Positions 13,470 to 20,105 of a DNA stretch of 22,529 bases are shown here, piece after piece. The stretch is from a virus: positions 1-22,529 of the IMG/VR virus record IMGVR_UViG_3300024518_002045; one strand, given 5' to 3'. Position 1 is the first letter of the stretch. Each line of letters begins with the position of its first letter. A program made the translations under genes and the position numbers. Below the pieces are notes generated by a model, which worked only from the letters and a program-made list of their open reading frames with translations, searched no databases and had not been told where the DNA came from.

Positions 13470-14918
13470 GTGAAGTTCCAAAGCATAACGATAAACCTTG
13501 CGCCTGCCAACATCCGGCACGACCGGATGGAAGGTCGGGACTACATCGTCGCACCGATGGTCATGCTTACTGAAGGCGTGCACAACGGAACGAACGGTCC
13601 CCTCTATTACCCTGAAGCGGAACTCGCTAAGACACCCGTCGTGTGGAACCACAAGCCGGTCGTCGTGTACCACCCACAGATCAACGGACAGGGCGTTAGC
13701 GCCTGCGACCCGGAGATCGTGGACAAGTACAAGATTGGCATTGTGATGAACACGAAGTGGGATCAGCCGGCGAAGAAGCTGAGGGCTGAAGCCTGGATCG
13801 AAGTTGAGCGGGCGAACGTGGTGGATGAGCGTATCATGGTTGCCGTTGAGAACGGTGAACCCATGGAACTCTCGACTGGCGTGTTCACCGACAACGAAGA
13901 AACCGAAGGCACGTGGAACGAAGAAGCCTACACTGCTGTCGCTCGAAACTACAGACCCGACCATCTGGCACTGTTGCCGGATATCAAGGGCGCGTGCTCG
14001 ATGGCAGACGGTGCAGGGTTCCTGGTGGCCAATGCTTTGGCACACGAGGACATCCGTCAGAGCTTGTCCACCAGCATCCGCGACCGATTTGGAAGCGATA
14101 CTTGGATCATGGACGTGTTCGAGGCCTCGGTCGTGTACGAGCACGGCAACAAACTCTGGAAGCTGATGTACTCCAAGACCAACGATGTTGCGACGTTGGC
14201 CGCGGACGCCCCTGTTCAGGTACGTCGCAACGTTCAGTATCGTACGGTCGAAGGAGCCCTCATAGGCAATACCGACTACCCACTGTCACCGAGATCAGGA
14301 GAAGCAGACATGAAGAAGAAAGAACTCGTCGATGGTTTGATCGCCAACGACGCCACAAACTGGAAAGAGGAGGACCGCGATGGCTTGATGGCCATGAACG
14401 AGGCCCAACTCGAGAAGATGGCGCCGGTCGCAATCGAAGAGCCCACGGACAACGCAGCCGCCGTTGCGGCAGCTGCAGCGAAAGGGGCCGAAGGCGTTGT
14501 GGTTCCAACGGAGAACGCCGCTGACACGGGCGCTCAGCCCGCACAGAACGCGACTCCGCCCCAGATCACCTTGGACCAACTGCCACCCGAGATGCAGGCG
14601 GTCTACAACCACGGCTTGACCAAGCTCCAGGAAGAGCGAACGGGTCTGATCACCAAGATCACTGCCAACGCCGCGAACAAGTTCACCGCCGAACAACTCG
14701 GCGCCATGAGCCTCGAAGCACTTCAGGGGATGGCAGCCCTCGCGGGTTCCCCGACAGCCAACGCCGCACCCGCAGCGGGCGATCAGCAACAGGCGGTTGC
14801 CCTGTTCAGCGGAGCCGCCGGTGGCGGAACCGCAACGCCGGTAGCCAACGAAGGACACGTCGAGAAGCCGCTCGGCCTGCCCACGATGAACTTCGGCGAG
14901 GAGAAGGCGACGGCGTAG
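13470..14918 (+). CDS. Prohead protease (DUF2213-like) fused to scaffold-like C-terminus
   Basis: A 482-residue protein starting on GTG with CAGGAG upstream. Residues 1 to about 190 fit the DUF2213 prohead protease family: VVWNHKPVVVYHP, LSTGVFTD, and the diagnostic RNYRPDHLALLPD followed by KGACSMADGAG. Such proteases mature the capsid from inside the prohead. Residues about 280-480 are Ala/Glu/Gln-rich and helical, as in scaffolding domains. They include EEDRDGLMAMNEAQLEKM and a second helix around EMQAVYNHGLTKLQEER. An in-frame ATG at 14310 with its own ribosome site could give the scaffold alone. Decoration and capsid genes follow directly. Confidence 0.87.
   Translation: MKFQSITINLAPANIRHDRMEGRDYIVAPMVMLTEGVHNGTNGPLYYPEAELAKTPVVWNHKPVVVYHPQINGQGVSACDPEIVDKYKIGIVMNTKWDQPAKKLRAEAWIEVERANVVDERIMVAVENGEPMELSTGVFTDNEETEGTWNEEAYTAVARNYRPDHLALLPDIKGACSMADGAGFLVANALAHEDIRQSLSTSIRDRFGSDTWIMDVFEASVVYEHGNKLWKLMYSKTNDVATLAADAPVQVRRNVQYRTVEGALIGNTDYPLSPRSGEADMKKKELVDGLIANDATNWKEEDRDGLMAMNEAQLEKMAPVAIEEPTDNAAAVAAAAAKGAEGVVVPTENAADTGAQPAQNATPPQITLDQLPPEMQAVYNHGLTKLQEERTGLITKITANAANKFTAEQLGAMSLEALQGMAALAGSPTANAAPAAGDQQQAVALFSGAAGGGTATPVANEGHVEKPLGLPTMNFGEEKATA
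14310..14918 (+). CDS. Nested scaffold protein from internal start
   Basis: An in-frame internal ATG (residue 281 of the protease gene) has ATCAGGAGAAGCAGAC immediately upstream. This is almost the same as ATCAGGAGAAACAATC before the tail tube gene. The product would be 202 residues, MKKKELVDGLIAND onward, with the acidic and Ala-rich helical character of a scaffold. Lambda C/Nu3 is the known model: a scaffold translated from inside the protease gene in the same frame. The ribosome site is seen; use of it is inferred. Confidence 0.55.
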   Translation: MKKKELVDGLIANDATNWKEEDRDGLMAMNEAQLEKMAPVAIEEPTDNAAAVAAAAAKGAEGVVVPTENAADTGAQPAQNATPPQITLDQLPPEMQAVYNHGLTKLQEERTGLITKITANAANKFTAEQLGAMSLEALQGMAALAGSPTANAAPAAGDQQQAVALFSGAAGGGTATPVANEGHVEKPLGLPTMNFGEEKATA

Positions 14919-14993
14919 TCACCTTCCCTGTTCCCAGCAACCGCAACCGCAAACCTGTTGAAACGAAACCCACTCACTAAGGAGTTCTAAACG

Positions 14994-15431
14994 ATGACCG
15001 CTAACACGATTGCCCTGAAGTGCAACGGCCCACACGATGAAGGCGTGTGCGGTGTTGCCATCAGCCCCGGCGAGGCAGTTGAACTGCAAGCCGACGAGAA
15101 GTACGACCCGATGGTCTCGGCCCAGGCCGCTGCCCTCAAACGGAACCTTCAGATTGCGAAGGAAGACGGTCTCCAAGGCAAGACCGTTGACGATGCCTAC
15201 GCACTCGACGACATCCTGTTCTTTGTCTCCCCGAAGAGCGGCGACCACATCAACGCCTTGGTGAAGAGTGGGGAGGACATCGACATCGGCGACAAGCTCG
15301 TCGTGGAAGGCGGGACCTCGGGACTGTTCGTGGAAGCGGCCGGCACCGAGACCAAGTTCCAACTGGAAGCACTGGAAGACAGTGGTGGTGCCCTCGCCGC
15401 CAATACGCTGCTCGCCTGCCGCGTGATCTAA
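14994..15431 (+). CDS. Head decoration-like protein
   Basis: A 145-residue acidic protein with a strong TAAGGAG ribosome site. It contains the pattern common in small capsid decoration/stabilisation proteins: a beta-rich fold with DIDIGDKLVVEGGTSGLFVEA and a late LLACRVI strand. The N-terminal part has CNGPHDEGVCGVAISPGEAVEL. It sits between the protease/scaffold gene and the major capsid gene, the usual place for decoration proteins. Codon use is of the highly expressed type (no CTA Leu). It may bind capsid three-fold axes, as known for gpD-type proteins, but the exact family is not certain. Confidence 0.75.
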   Translation: MTANTIALKCNGPHDEGVCGVAISPGEAVELQADEKYDPMVSAQAAALKRNLQIAKEDGLQGKTVDDAYALDDILFFVSPKSGDHINALVKSGEDIDIGDKLVVEGGTSGLFVEAAGTETKFQLEALEDSGGALAANTLLACRVI

Positions 15432-15472
15432 CCCCGAACCTCAACCAACTTCACAAGGACATCCGAACCCGC

Positions 15473-15487
15473 AGGTCACAGTGACCT
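15473..15487. promoter_or_regulatory. 15-bp palindrome upstream of major capsid gene
   Basis: AGGTCAC-A-GTGACCT is a perfect 7-bp inverted repeat around one base, 31 bases before the capsid ATG. In RNA it could form a 6-bp hairpin with a 3-base loop. It may be an operator, an RNA protein-binding site or a leader hairpin. Confidence 0.4.
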
Positions 15488-15518
15488 CAACGTTCTCCAA
15501 ACAAGGAACCCGATTACT

Positions 15519-16574
15519 ATGTTGAACTTTATTCTCAATGGCCAGGCATCCGGAGACGTTGCTTCGGTACTGATGGCCAACAACATGAACCCGAGCTGCC
15601 TGAGGCCATACATCGGCCTCGACGGGCAGACGTACATGGACGTTCTGACGGCCAACGGTGAGTGGAAAGCCCAGCTCATTCAGAACGCCAACGCCACCCT
15701 CCGTAAAGATGATTGGCAGCATCTGGACACGGCGATCCTCAAAGCTGCCAAGCCTCGCTTGATGGCGGTGGCCGACCTCCGTGGTGCCGGGCTTCAGTAC
15801 ACAATGCCAAACGGCATGGCCCACACTGTTCTGCAACACGAGACGCAGAGCGACATCACACCGGCCACGATCAGCATGGACGGACTTCGACAGAGTGACG
15901 GGGATCGACCCGAGTTCGCTCTGGAGAACTTGCCCCTGCCGATCATCCACAAGGACTTCAACTTCAGCGCCCGCCAGGTGATGGCGAGCCGCAACGGTGG
16001 AAGCCCGCTGGACACAACGACTGCCGAACTGGCCGGTCGACGTGTGGCAGAAGAAGCCGAGAACCTGCTGTTGGGTGTCACCTCGAGCTACGGCTACGGC
16101 GGTGGTAACATCTACGGCTACACGAACTTCCCCAGCCGTCTCACCAAGACGATGACGGCCCCGACCTCCTCAAACCACGCGACAACCGTGGCTGAGATCC
16201 TCCAGATGAAGACGCAGTCGCAAGACGCGAACCATTACGGTCCGTGGTTCTGCTACTGCTCGACGTCGTGGGACGCGTTCATGGACGAGGACTACAGCAC
16301 CGCGAAGGGTGACAACACTCTCCGCGACCGCATCGGAATGATCGAAGGGATCGACCGACCGCGGACGCTGGACTACCTGCCCACGAACACCCTCATGCTG
16401 GTGCAGAAGACACCGGAAGTCGCCCGCGAAGTGGTCGGCATGGACATCACGACCGTGCAGTGGGAAAGCCACGGCGGGATGCAGTTGAACTTCAAGGTCA
16501 TGGCGATCTTGGTTCCTCAACTGCGAGCAGACCAGAACGGGAACACCGGAATCGTCCACGGCTCGCACGTCTAA
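15519..16574 (+). CDS. Major capsid protein (HK97 fold, encapsulin-like pattern)
   Basis: A 351-residue protein that should build the icosahedral shell. Helical W66 and PRLMAVADLRGAGLQY are followed by LENLPLPIIHKDFNFSARQV at about 135-154, then LDTTTAELAGRRVAEEAENL. This order (leucine-proline strand, DF-x-F, Arg helix, acidic helix ending LLLG) resembles the encapsulin/linocin-like branch of the HK97 fold. The later YGYGGGNIYGYTNFPSR and the C-terminal FKVMAILVPQLR fit the A-domain end of that group. It follows protease, scaffold and decoration genes and lies before connector genes, as a capsid gene should. The ATG has AAGGA about 11 bases upstream. Codon bias is strong. Confidence 0.9.
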   Translation: MLNFILNGQASGDVASVLMANNMNPSCLRPYIGLDGQTYMDVLTANGEWKAQLIQNANATLRKDDWQHLDTAILKAAKPRLMAVADLRGAGLQYTMPNGMAHTVLQHETQSDITPATISMDGLRQSDGDRPEFALENLPLPIIHKDFNFSARQVMASRNGGSPLDTTTAELAGRRVAEEAENLLLGVTSSYGYGGGNIYGYTNFPSRLTKTMTAPTSSNHATTVAEILQMKTQSQDANHYGPWFCYCSTSWDAFMDEDYSTAKGDNTLRDRIGMIEGIDRPRTLDYLPTNTLMLVQKTPEVAREVVGMDITTVQWESHGGMQLNFKVMAILVPQLRADQNGNTGIVHGSHV

Positions 16575-16596
16575 GACTAGCCGCCGCGCCCCGTTA

Positions 16597-16627
16597 GCCC
16601 CTCCTGGGAAGAACGCCCGGGAGGGGC
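16597..16627 (+). terminator. Strong GC hairpin after capsid gene
   Basis: A 12-bp stem (GCCCCTCCTGGG / CCCGGGAGGGGC, one G-U pair) with a 7-base loop starts 22 bases after the capsid stop. No T run follows, so it may be a partial terminator, an RNA-stability element or both. Confidence 0.55.
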
Positions 16628-16679
16628 GATGACAGAGCCCCATTCAACCCTCTAACCAGAAGCTCCAGGAGACCGGACA

Positions 16680-17084
16680 ATGGCAAAGCGAAAGAAGTTC
16701 AAGTTGCTGGTAGGCACCCACGCCGGCCAGGACAAAAAGATTTTCAAGGCGGGTGATACCGTCGAGTCGGACATGGACCTTGCGAAGGTTTTCGGAACCG
16801 ACAAGTTCATCCCCGAGAGTCAGTTCCAAGCTGACGCAGAAGAAGCTGCCGCGACTGCCCTTGTGGCCGAACGTGGTGAGAACGTGACGGACGACTTCGA
16901 GTCCGCGGTGGAAGCCGAAGTCGAAGTGTTCAAGAAGAAAGGCAAGTGGGCGATCTACGAGTCGGATGGCATGGTGGTCGCTGGTCGACTCGCCAAGAAG
17001 GATGTCGAAGCCGTGATTGGTGAATACCTCGGCGAAGTCGACGACGATGGCTATGGTGACGACGACGACGACGACGACGAGTAG
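16680..17084 (+). CDS. Small head protein with poly-Asp tail
   Basis: A 134-residue protein with a good AGGAGACC ribosome site. The N-terminus (KKFKLLVGTHAGQDKKIFKAGDTVESDMDLAKVFGTDKF) follows a pattern found in small unnamed phage proteins next to capsid genes. The middle has VFKKKGKWAIYESDGMVVAGRL, perhaps a second beta unit. It ends in seven Asp and a Glu encoded by GAC repeats. It lies between the capsid gene and the head-tail connector, bracketed by two strong hairpins. The role is unknown; a head accessory function is the likeliest inference. Confidence 0.75.
   Translation: MAKRKKFKLLVGTHAGQDKKIFKAGDTVESDMDLAKVFGTDKFIPESQFQADAEEAAATALVAERGENVTDDFESAVEAEVEVFKKKGKWAIYESDGMVVAGRLAKKDVEAVIGEYLGEVDDDGYGDDDDDDDE
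17058..17078 (+). repeat. (GAC)7 microsatellite in coding sequence
   Basis: Seven GAC triplets in a row encode poly-Asp at the end of the small head protein. A tract of this kind can change length by slippage in multiples of three. Confidence 0.7.
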
Positions 17085-17094
17085 AACCTAAGCC

Positions 17095-17124
17095 GGCCCC
17101 GCCAGTTCACCAGCCGGCGGGGTC
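17095..17124 (+). terminator. GC hairpin after small head protein
   Basis: A 9-bp stem (GGCCCCGCC / GGCGGGGTC, one G-U pair) encloses a 12-base loop, 10 bases after the stop. No T run follows; it may work as an attenuator or stability element. Confidence 0.45.
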
Positions 17125-17148
17125 GCTTCGAATAACTGAGGAAAGACC

Positions 17149-17550
17149 ATGACCAGAACAAACGCAGTGAACGTAGCACTGGTGATCGAAGTCGATACCA
17201 ACATCGCTCTCGACGTGTTCATCGACACGGCAAATGAACTGGTCACGGAGATGTGCACAGGGGACAACGGTCCCGCAGTGGATTACACAGCCACCCGACT
17301 CGAACTGATCGAACGTTGGCTCGCCGCCCACTTCTACGCGATACGAGACACCCGCCCGTCCAGCGAAAAGGCCGGACCCGTTGGCGTCGCGTACCAGCAC
17401 AAAGTGGACCTCAACTTGGCGAACACGATGTACGGTCAGCAGGCCATGACGCTCGACACCAACGGCGGGCTTGCCACCCTCAACAAGCAGACTGAGGAAG
17501 GCACCCAACGGACGGTCGGGTTCACTTGGCTTGGAACGGAGGCGACATGA
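17149..17550 (+). CDS. Head-tail connector/adaptor protein (gp6-like)
   Basis: A 133-residue protein expected to sit under the portal as the first connector ring. TRLELIERWLAAHFYAIRDT at about 48-67, then SSEKAGPVGVAYQHKVDLNL and YGQQAMTLDTNGGLATLN match a recurrent siphophage adaptor family catalogued under the head-tail connector/DUF7370 type. GAGGAAAG lies upstream of the ATG. It is first in a coupled string of four neck genes whose stops and starts overlap as ATGA. Confidence 0.8.
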   Translation: MTRTNAVNVALVIEVDTNIALDVFIDTANELVTEMCTGDNGPAVDYTATRLELIERWLAAHFYAIRDTRPSSEKAGPVGVAYQHKVDLNLANTMYGQQAMTLDTNGGLATLNKQTEEGTQRTVGFTWLGTEAT

Positions 17551-17900
17551 GTCTAATCACCAGGATGCGGAAGCAGGACGCGGTCTACTGGCCCAAGACT
17601 GACCCGGACAAGTTCGGGAAGCCTGGCGTTGGTGTCGCGGTCGCTGTGAAGGTCCGGTGGGAAGACAAGCATGAGAAGTTTATGAACGCCGAAGGGGATG
17701 AGCAGATCAGCAACTCAGTCGTGTACGTGCCTGAGGTCTCTGCCGGCGTTGAGATGGAGCAGGGTGACTACCTGTGGCTCGGTGTCATAGGCTCAGCTCC
17801 AGCGGACCCCGTCGCAGACAACGCCGCCCACGAGATACAGAAGTTCGAGAAGCTGCCAGACCTCAAAGCGAAAGAGTTCTTACGGACGGCAATGTTATGA
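17547..17900 (+). CDS. Head closure (stopper) protein
   Basis: A 117-residue protein, likely the second connector ring that seals DNA in the head. MRKQDAVYWPKTDPDKFG, then VKVRWEDKHEKFMNAEGDEQ and ISNSVVYV form a pattern common to phage head-tail joining proteins, with ending LKAKEFLRTAML. The ATG at 17547 overlaps the previous stop (ATGA) with GGAGG about 4 bases upstream; an earlier in-frame TTG at 17526 is not supported. Confidence 0.78.
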   Translation: MSLITRMRKQDAVYWPKTDPDKFGKPGVGVAVAVKVRWEDKHEKFMNAEGDEQISNSVVYVPEVSAGVEMEQGDYLWLGVIGSAPADPVADNAAHEIQKFEKLPDLKAKEFLRTAML

Positions 17901-18271
17901 CCCAGAGCATCGGTGGAAACGTGAATCGCCTGAACGCAGTGCTAAGTGCACTGCGGAAGGAGAACAAACGCCGAGGCAAAGCGATGGAACGCGGGCTGGT
18001 GAAAGGCGGTCTCCGCATCCAACGAGAAAGTCAGAAGATCGTACCGATCGACACCAGTGCTTTGAAGAACAGTGCACGCACCACCAAGAAGGGAAGCGGA
18101 CACAAGACCGAGGTCACTGTGAGCTACGGAACTGAGTACGCCGTGTTCGTACATGAGGATCTCAACGCGAGACACGCCAGCGGCAAGTCAGCGAAGTTCC
18201 TCGAGATACCTGTTCGGCGTCTTCAACGTGAGATCGCAGCGGACATCAAAGCGGAGGTGAAGAAGGCATGA
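17897..18271 (+). CDS. HK97 gp10-like neck/tail completion protein
   Basis: A 124-residue protein with the gp10-like core: RIQRESQKIVPIDTSALKNS, then VSYGTEYAVFVHEDLNARHA and SAKFLEIPVRRLQREI. In siphophages it sits between stopper and tail terminator during head-tail joining. The ATG at 17897 overlaps the previous stop (ATGA); the frame is open upstream to 17774, but that part lies in the stopper gene. The Shine-Dalgarno is weak, suggesting coupling. Confidence 0.85.
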   Translation: MTQSIGGNVNRLNAVLSALRKENKRRGKAMERGLVKGGLRIQRESQKIVPIDTSALKNSARTTKKGSGHKTEVTVSYGTEYAVFVHEDLNARHASGKSAKFLEIPVRRLQREIAADIKAEVKKA

Positions 18272-18711
18272 GCACTTTGTCTGACAGCCCCGCGAGCCTG
18301 TTGCAGTTTGTACTCATTGGAGAAGGGGCAGGCGTCCAACCACCCGCAGCGCCATGGCCGATCTACGTCGGTCGCCTACCCGATGGGAGCAACATCGAAG
18401 ACCAAGCCATCGCCGTCTACGACACTGAGCCGCGTCAAGACGGTAGGCTTATGGCGGGTGAGAAGATTGAACATCCCGGTATGCAATTCCGCGTCCGGGC
18501 AGACGACTACCAGACTGGCTTCCAGAAACTGTCAGCCATTGCGGCGATACTCGACAGCGTCAAGAACCAAGCCGTGCTCGGCGATAGTCTGAACGCCTAC
18601 ACAGTGAACGCAATCACGCGGATCGGTGGCGTGATACCCATTGGCACCGATGACCAAGGTCGAGAGGGATTCACCCTCAACGTGACCTCAACCATAACAG
18701 AGTCCCCGTAA
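18268..18711 (+). CDS. Tail terminator-like protein
   Basis: A 147-residue protein expected to cap the finished tail tube and join it to the head. The order PASLLQFVLIGEG, WPIYVGRLPD, PGMQFRVRADDYQTGFQKL, AITRIGGVIPIGTDDQGREG and FTLNVTSTI matches the minor capsid/tail terminator type seen next to tail tube genes. It overlaps the gp10-like stop (ATGA) and lies immediately before the tail tube gene, as terminator genes usually do. Confidence 0.8.
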   Translation: MSTLSDSPASLLQFVLIGEGAGVQPPAAPWPIYVGRLPDGSNIEDQAIAVYDTEPRQDGRLMAGEKIEHPGMQFRVRADDYQTGFQKLSAIAAILDSVKNQAVLGDSLNAYTVNAITRIGGVIPIGTDDQGREGFTLNVTSTITESP

Positions 18712-18726
18712 TCAGGAGAAACAATC

Positions 18727-19164
18727 ATGGCCCGTATGGACGATGGCTTTTCAACCACAATCGGATTCGCCGACCTCCCGGCGGTGGAATTCTACGAGAA
18801 GACCGTGACGCCGCCTGGCGTGAGCGGTGGCGGTGAGAACGACACCACCACGATGCTCAACACCGCATGGCGGACCAAGTCACCCAAGCAGCTCAAGACG
18901 CTGTCGGAGAGTTCGCTCACCGTCGCGTACGACCCCGCATGCTACGACGACATCGTTGGTGCGAACGGCGTGAACAACAATCAGTTGATCACCATCACGT
19001 TCCCCGACGGTTCGACGCTGGCCTTCTGGGGCTGGATCGATGAGTTCACTCCTGGCGAGATCGTTGAAGGTGAACAGCCCACAGCGGAGTGCACGATCAT
19101 CTGTTCAAACCAGAACGCGGTCGGAGCCGAGACGGCACCAGTGTACACAGCGGCTGGACCGTAA
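18727..19164 (+). CDS. Major tail tube protein
   Basis: A 145-residue protein that should polymerise into the tail tube. Diagnostic stretches are DDGFSTTIGFADLPAVEFYE, VTPPGVSGGGENDTT, MLNTAWRTKSPKQLKTL, TVAYDPACYDDI and FPDGSTLAFWGWIDEF. This matches a common siphophage tube family. The ATG has ATCAGGAG upstream. No sheath gene is adjacent, supporting a non-contractile tail. Codon use avoids CTA Leu, as in other abundant virion proteins. A hairpin follows. Confidence 0.88.
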   Translation: MARMDDGFSTTIGFADLPAVEFYEKTVTPPGVSGGGENDTTTMLNTAWRTKSPKQLKTLSESSLTVAYDPACYDDIVGANGVNNNQLITITFPDGSTLAFWGWIDEFTPGEIVEGEQPTAECTIICSNQNAVGAETAPVYTAAGP

Positions 19165-19184
19165 GCCGTTGAAACAAGGCGTTT

Positions 19185-19221
19185 GACGCCTCTCTGGCAC
19201 GGGCTCGGCCAGAGGAGCGTC
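19185..19221 (+). terminator. Hairpin after tail tube gene
   Basis: Arms GACGCCTCTCTGGC and GCCAGAGGAGCGTC pair with a two-base internal mismatch (5 + 7 bp) around a 9-base loop, 20 bases after the tail tube stop. TCAGTTT follows, a poor T tract. It may reduce read-through to the chaperone genes. Confidence 0.5.
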
Positions 19222-19276
19222 TCAGTTTACCCACAACGAGCCGAGACCGTTAGAACGTACCACAGGAGACCGAACC

Positions 19277-19744
19277 GTGAAGACAAACAAAGAAGACCCC
19301 AAGCCGGCCGAGGACGAAGTCAACACAGGGCCACCGGACATCGATGCCCCCGAGGACAAAGTCAAGCCGGACATCGTTGGCGAAGACGGCGTGATCCGTC
19401 TGAGCCTTGACCGCGAAGAGTTCCCCGTAGACCTCGGAGACGGAAAGAAGTACGTCCTGCGAGAGCTGAGCGGTACTCAACGTGACAAGTACCTCAACAA
19501 CCTCGGAGGTCGTGTCCGTACCAACGCCGATGGCAAGGTGACGGGCATGAAGAACTTCGACGGGTTGCAAGCCAACCTGTTGATCCGATGTCTCTTTGAG
19601 GTTCAAGCTGAAGGGAAGGAGGTCGCACTCAAAGAAGCCGAAATCCAGAAGTTCCCCGCGAAGGTCCAAACAGCCCTGTTCAACAAGGCCAAGACCATGA
19701 GCGGTATGGACGACGATGCTGAGGACACAGCGGGAAACGACTAG
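19277..19744 (+). CDS. Tail assembly chaperone, short product (gpG-like)
   Basis: A 155-residue acidic protein starting on GTG with CAGGAGACC upstream. It lies between tail tube and tape measure genes, where tail assembly chaperones bind the tape measure during tail building. The core EFPVDLGDGKKYVLRELSG, then QRDKYLNNLGGR fits the gpG-type chaperone family. The 5' part is a charged, Asp/Glu/Lys/Pro-rich leader and the end (MDDDAEDTAGND) is acidic. A slippery GGGAAAC seven bases before the stop would divert some ribosomes to the -1 frame. Confidence 0.85.
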   Translation: MKTNKEDPKPAEDEVNTGPPDIDAPEDKVKPDIVGEDGVIRLSLDREEFPVDLGDGKKYVLRELSGTQRDKYLNNLGGRVRTNADGKVTGMKNFDGLQANLLIRCLFEVQAEGKEVALKEAEIQKFPAKVQTALFNKAKTMSGMDDDAEDTAGND

Positions 19745-19762
19745 AGGCAGGGGAGACCCTGC
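19732..19762 (+). promoter_or_regulatory. Programmed -1 ribosomal frameshift signal
   Basis: GGGAAAC at 19732-19738 is in the correct phase (G GGA AAC), with the zero-frame TAG at 19742. After an 8-base spacer, GCAGGG (19747-19752) pairs perfectly with CCCTGC (19757-19762) around a GAGA tetraloop. This is the classic slippery site, spacer and stem-loop arrangement; lambda G-T uses GGGAAAG. Confidence 0.88.
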
Positions 19763-20103
19763 TCTGGATGCAGATTGCCGACCGGAACAACTGGTCGCTG
19801 TCCGAAGCGAAGGCCAAGGTGACAAGTTCAGAAGTGATGTTGTGGAGAGCGTTCATCGAACGAGATGCGAACGCCTTCCACCGTGAGGACTACTACTTCG
19901 CCCAGATCGCCCAAGAGATCAGGCGGGTACTGTCCAAGCGGCCCAAGAGCGTCAAGCTCGAGCACTTCCTGCTCAAGTTTGAAACGAAGGGCATGAAGAA
20001 GGAACGAGCCTCGGCTGAAAGTATTGAGACGGTGACGATGCGTTCGAAGGCATTCTGGTTTGGCTTAGTGGGTGCCCAAGGCCCCATAGACAAGGAAGGT
20101 TGA
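19738..20103 (+). CDS. Tail assembly chaperone extension (gpT-like, made by -1 frameshift)
   Basis: This is the -1 frame part of the gpG-T fusion. After slipping at GGGAAAC, translation resumes at 19738 and adds 121 residues (RLEAGETLLWMQIADRNNWS onward) to the first 154, giving about 275 in all. The segment has WSLSEAKAKV, VMLWRAFIERDANAFHRED and YYFAQIAQEIRRVL, a helical chaperone pattern. An ATG at 19768 exists, but its GGAG is about 12 bases away and separate translation is not needed. It ends just before the tape measure start. Confidence 0.83.
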   Translation, partial: RLEAGETLLWMQIADRNNWSLSEAKAKVTSSEVMLWRAFIERDANAFHREDYYFAQIAQEIRRVLSKRPKSVKLEHFLLKFETKGMKKERASAESIETVTMRSKAFWFGLVGAQGPIDKEG

Positions 20104-20105
20104 TA

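Noticed and set aside
17774-17896. N-terminal extension of the gp10-like frame
   Set aside because: It lies inside the stopper gene in another frame, and the family core begins after the ATGA start at 17897.
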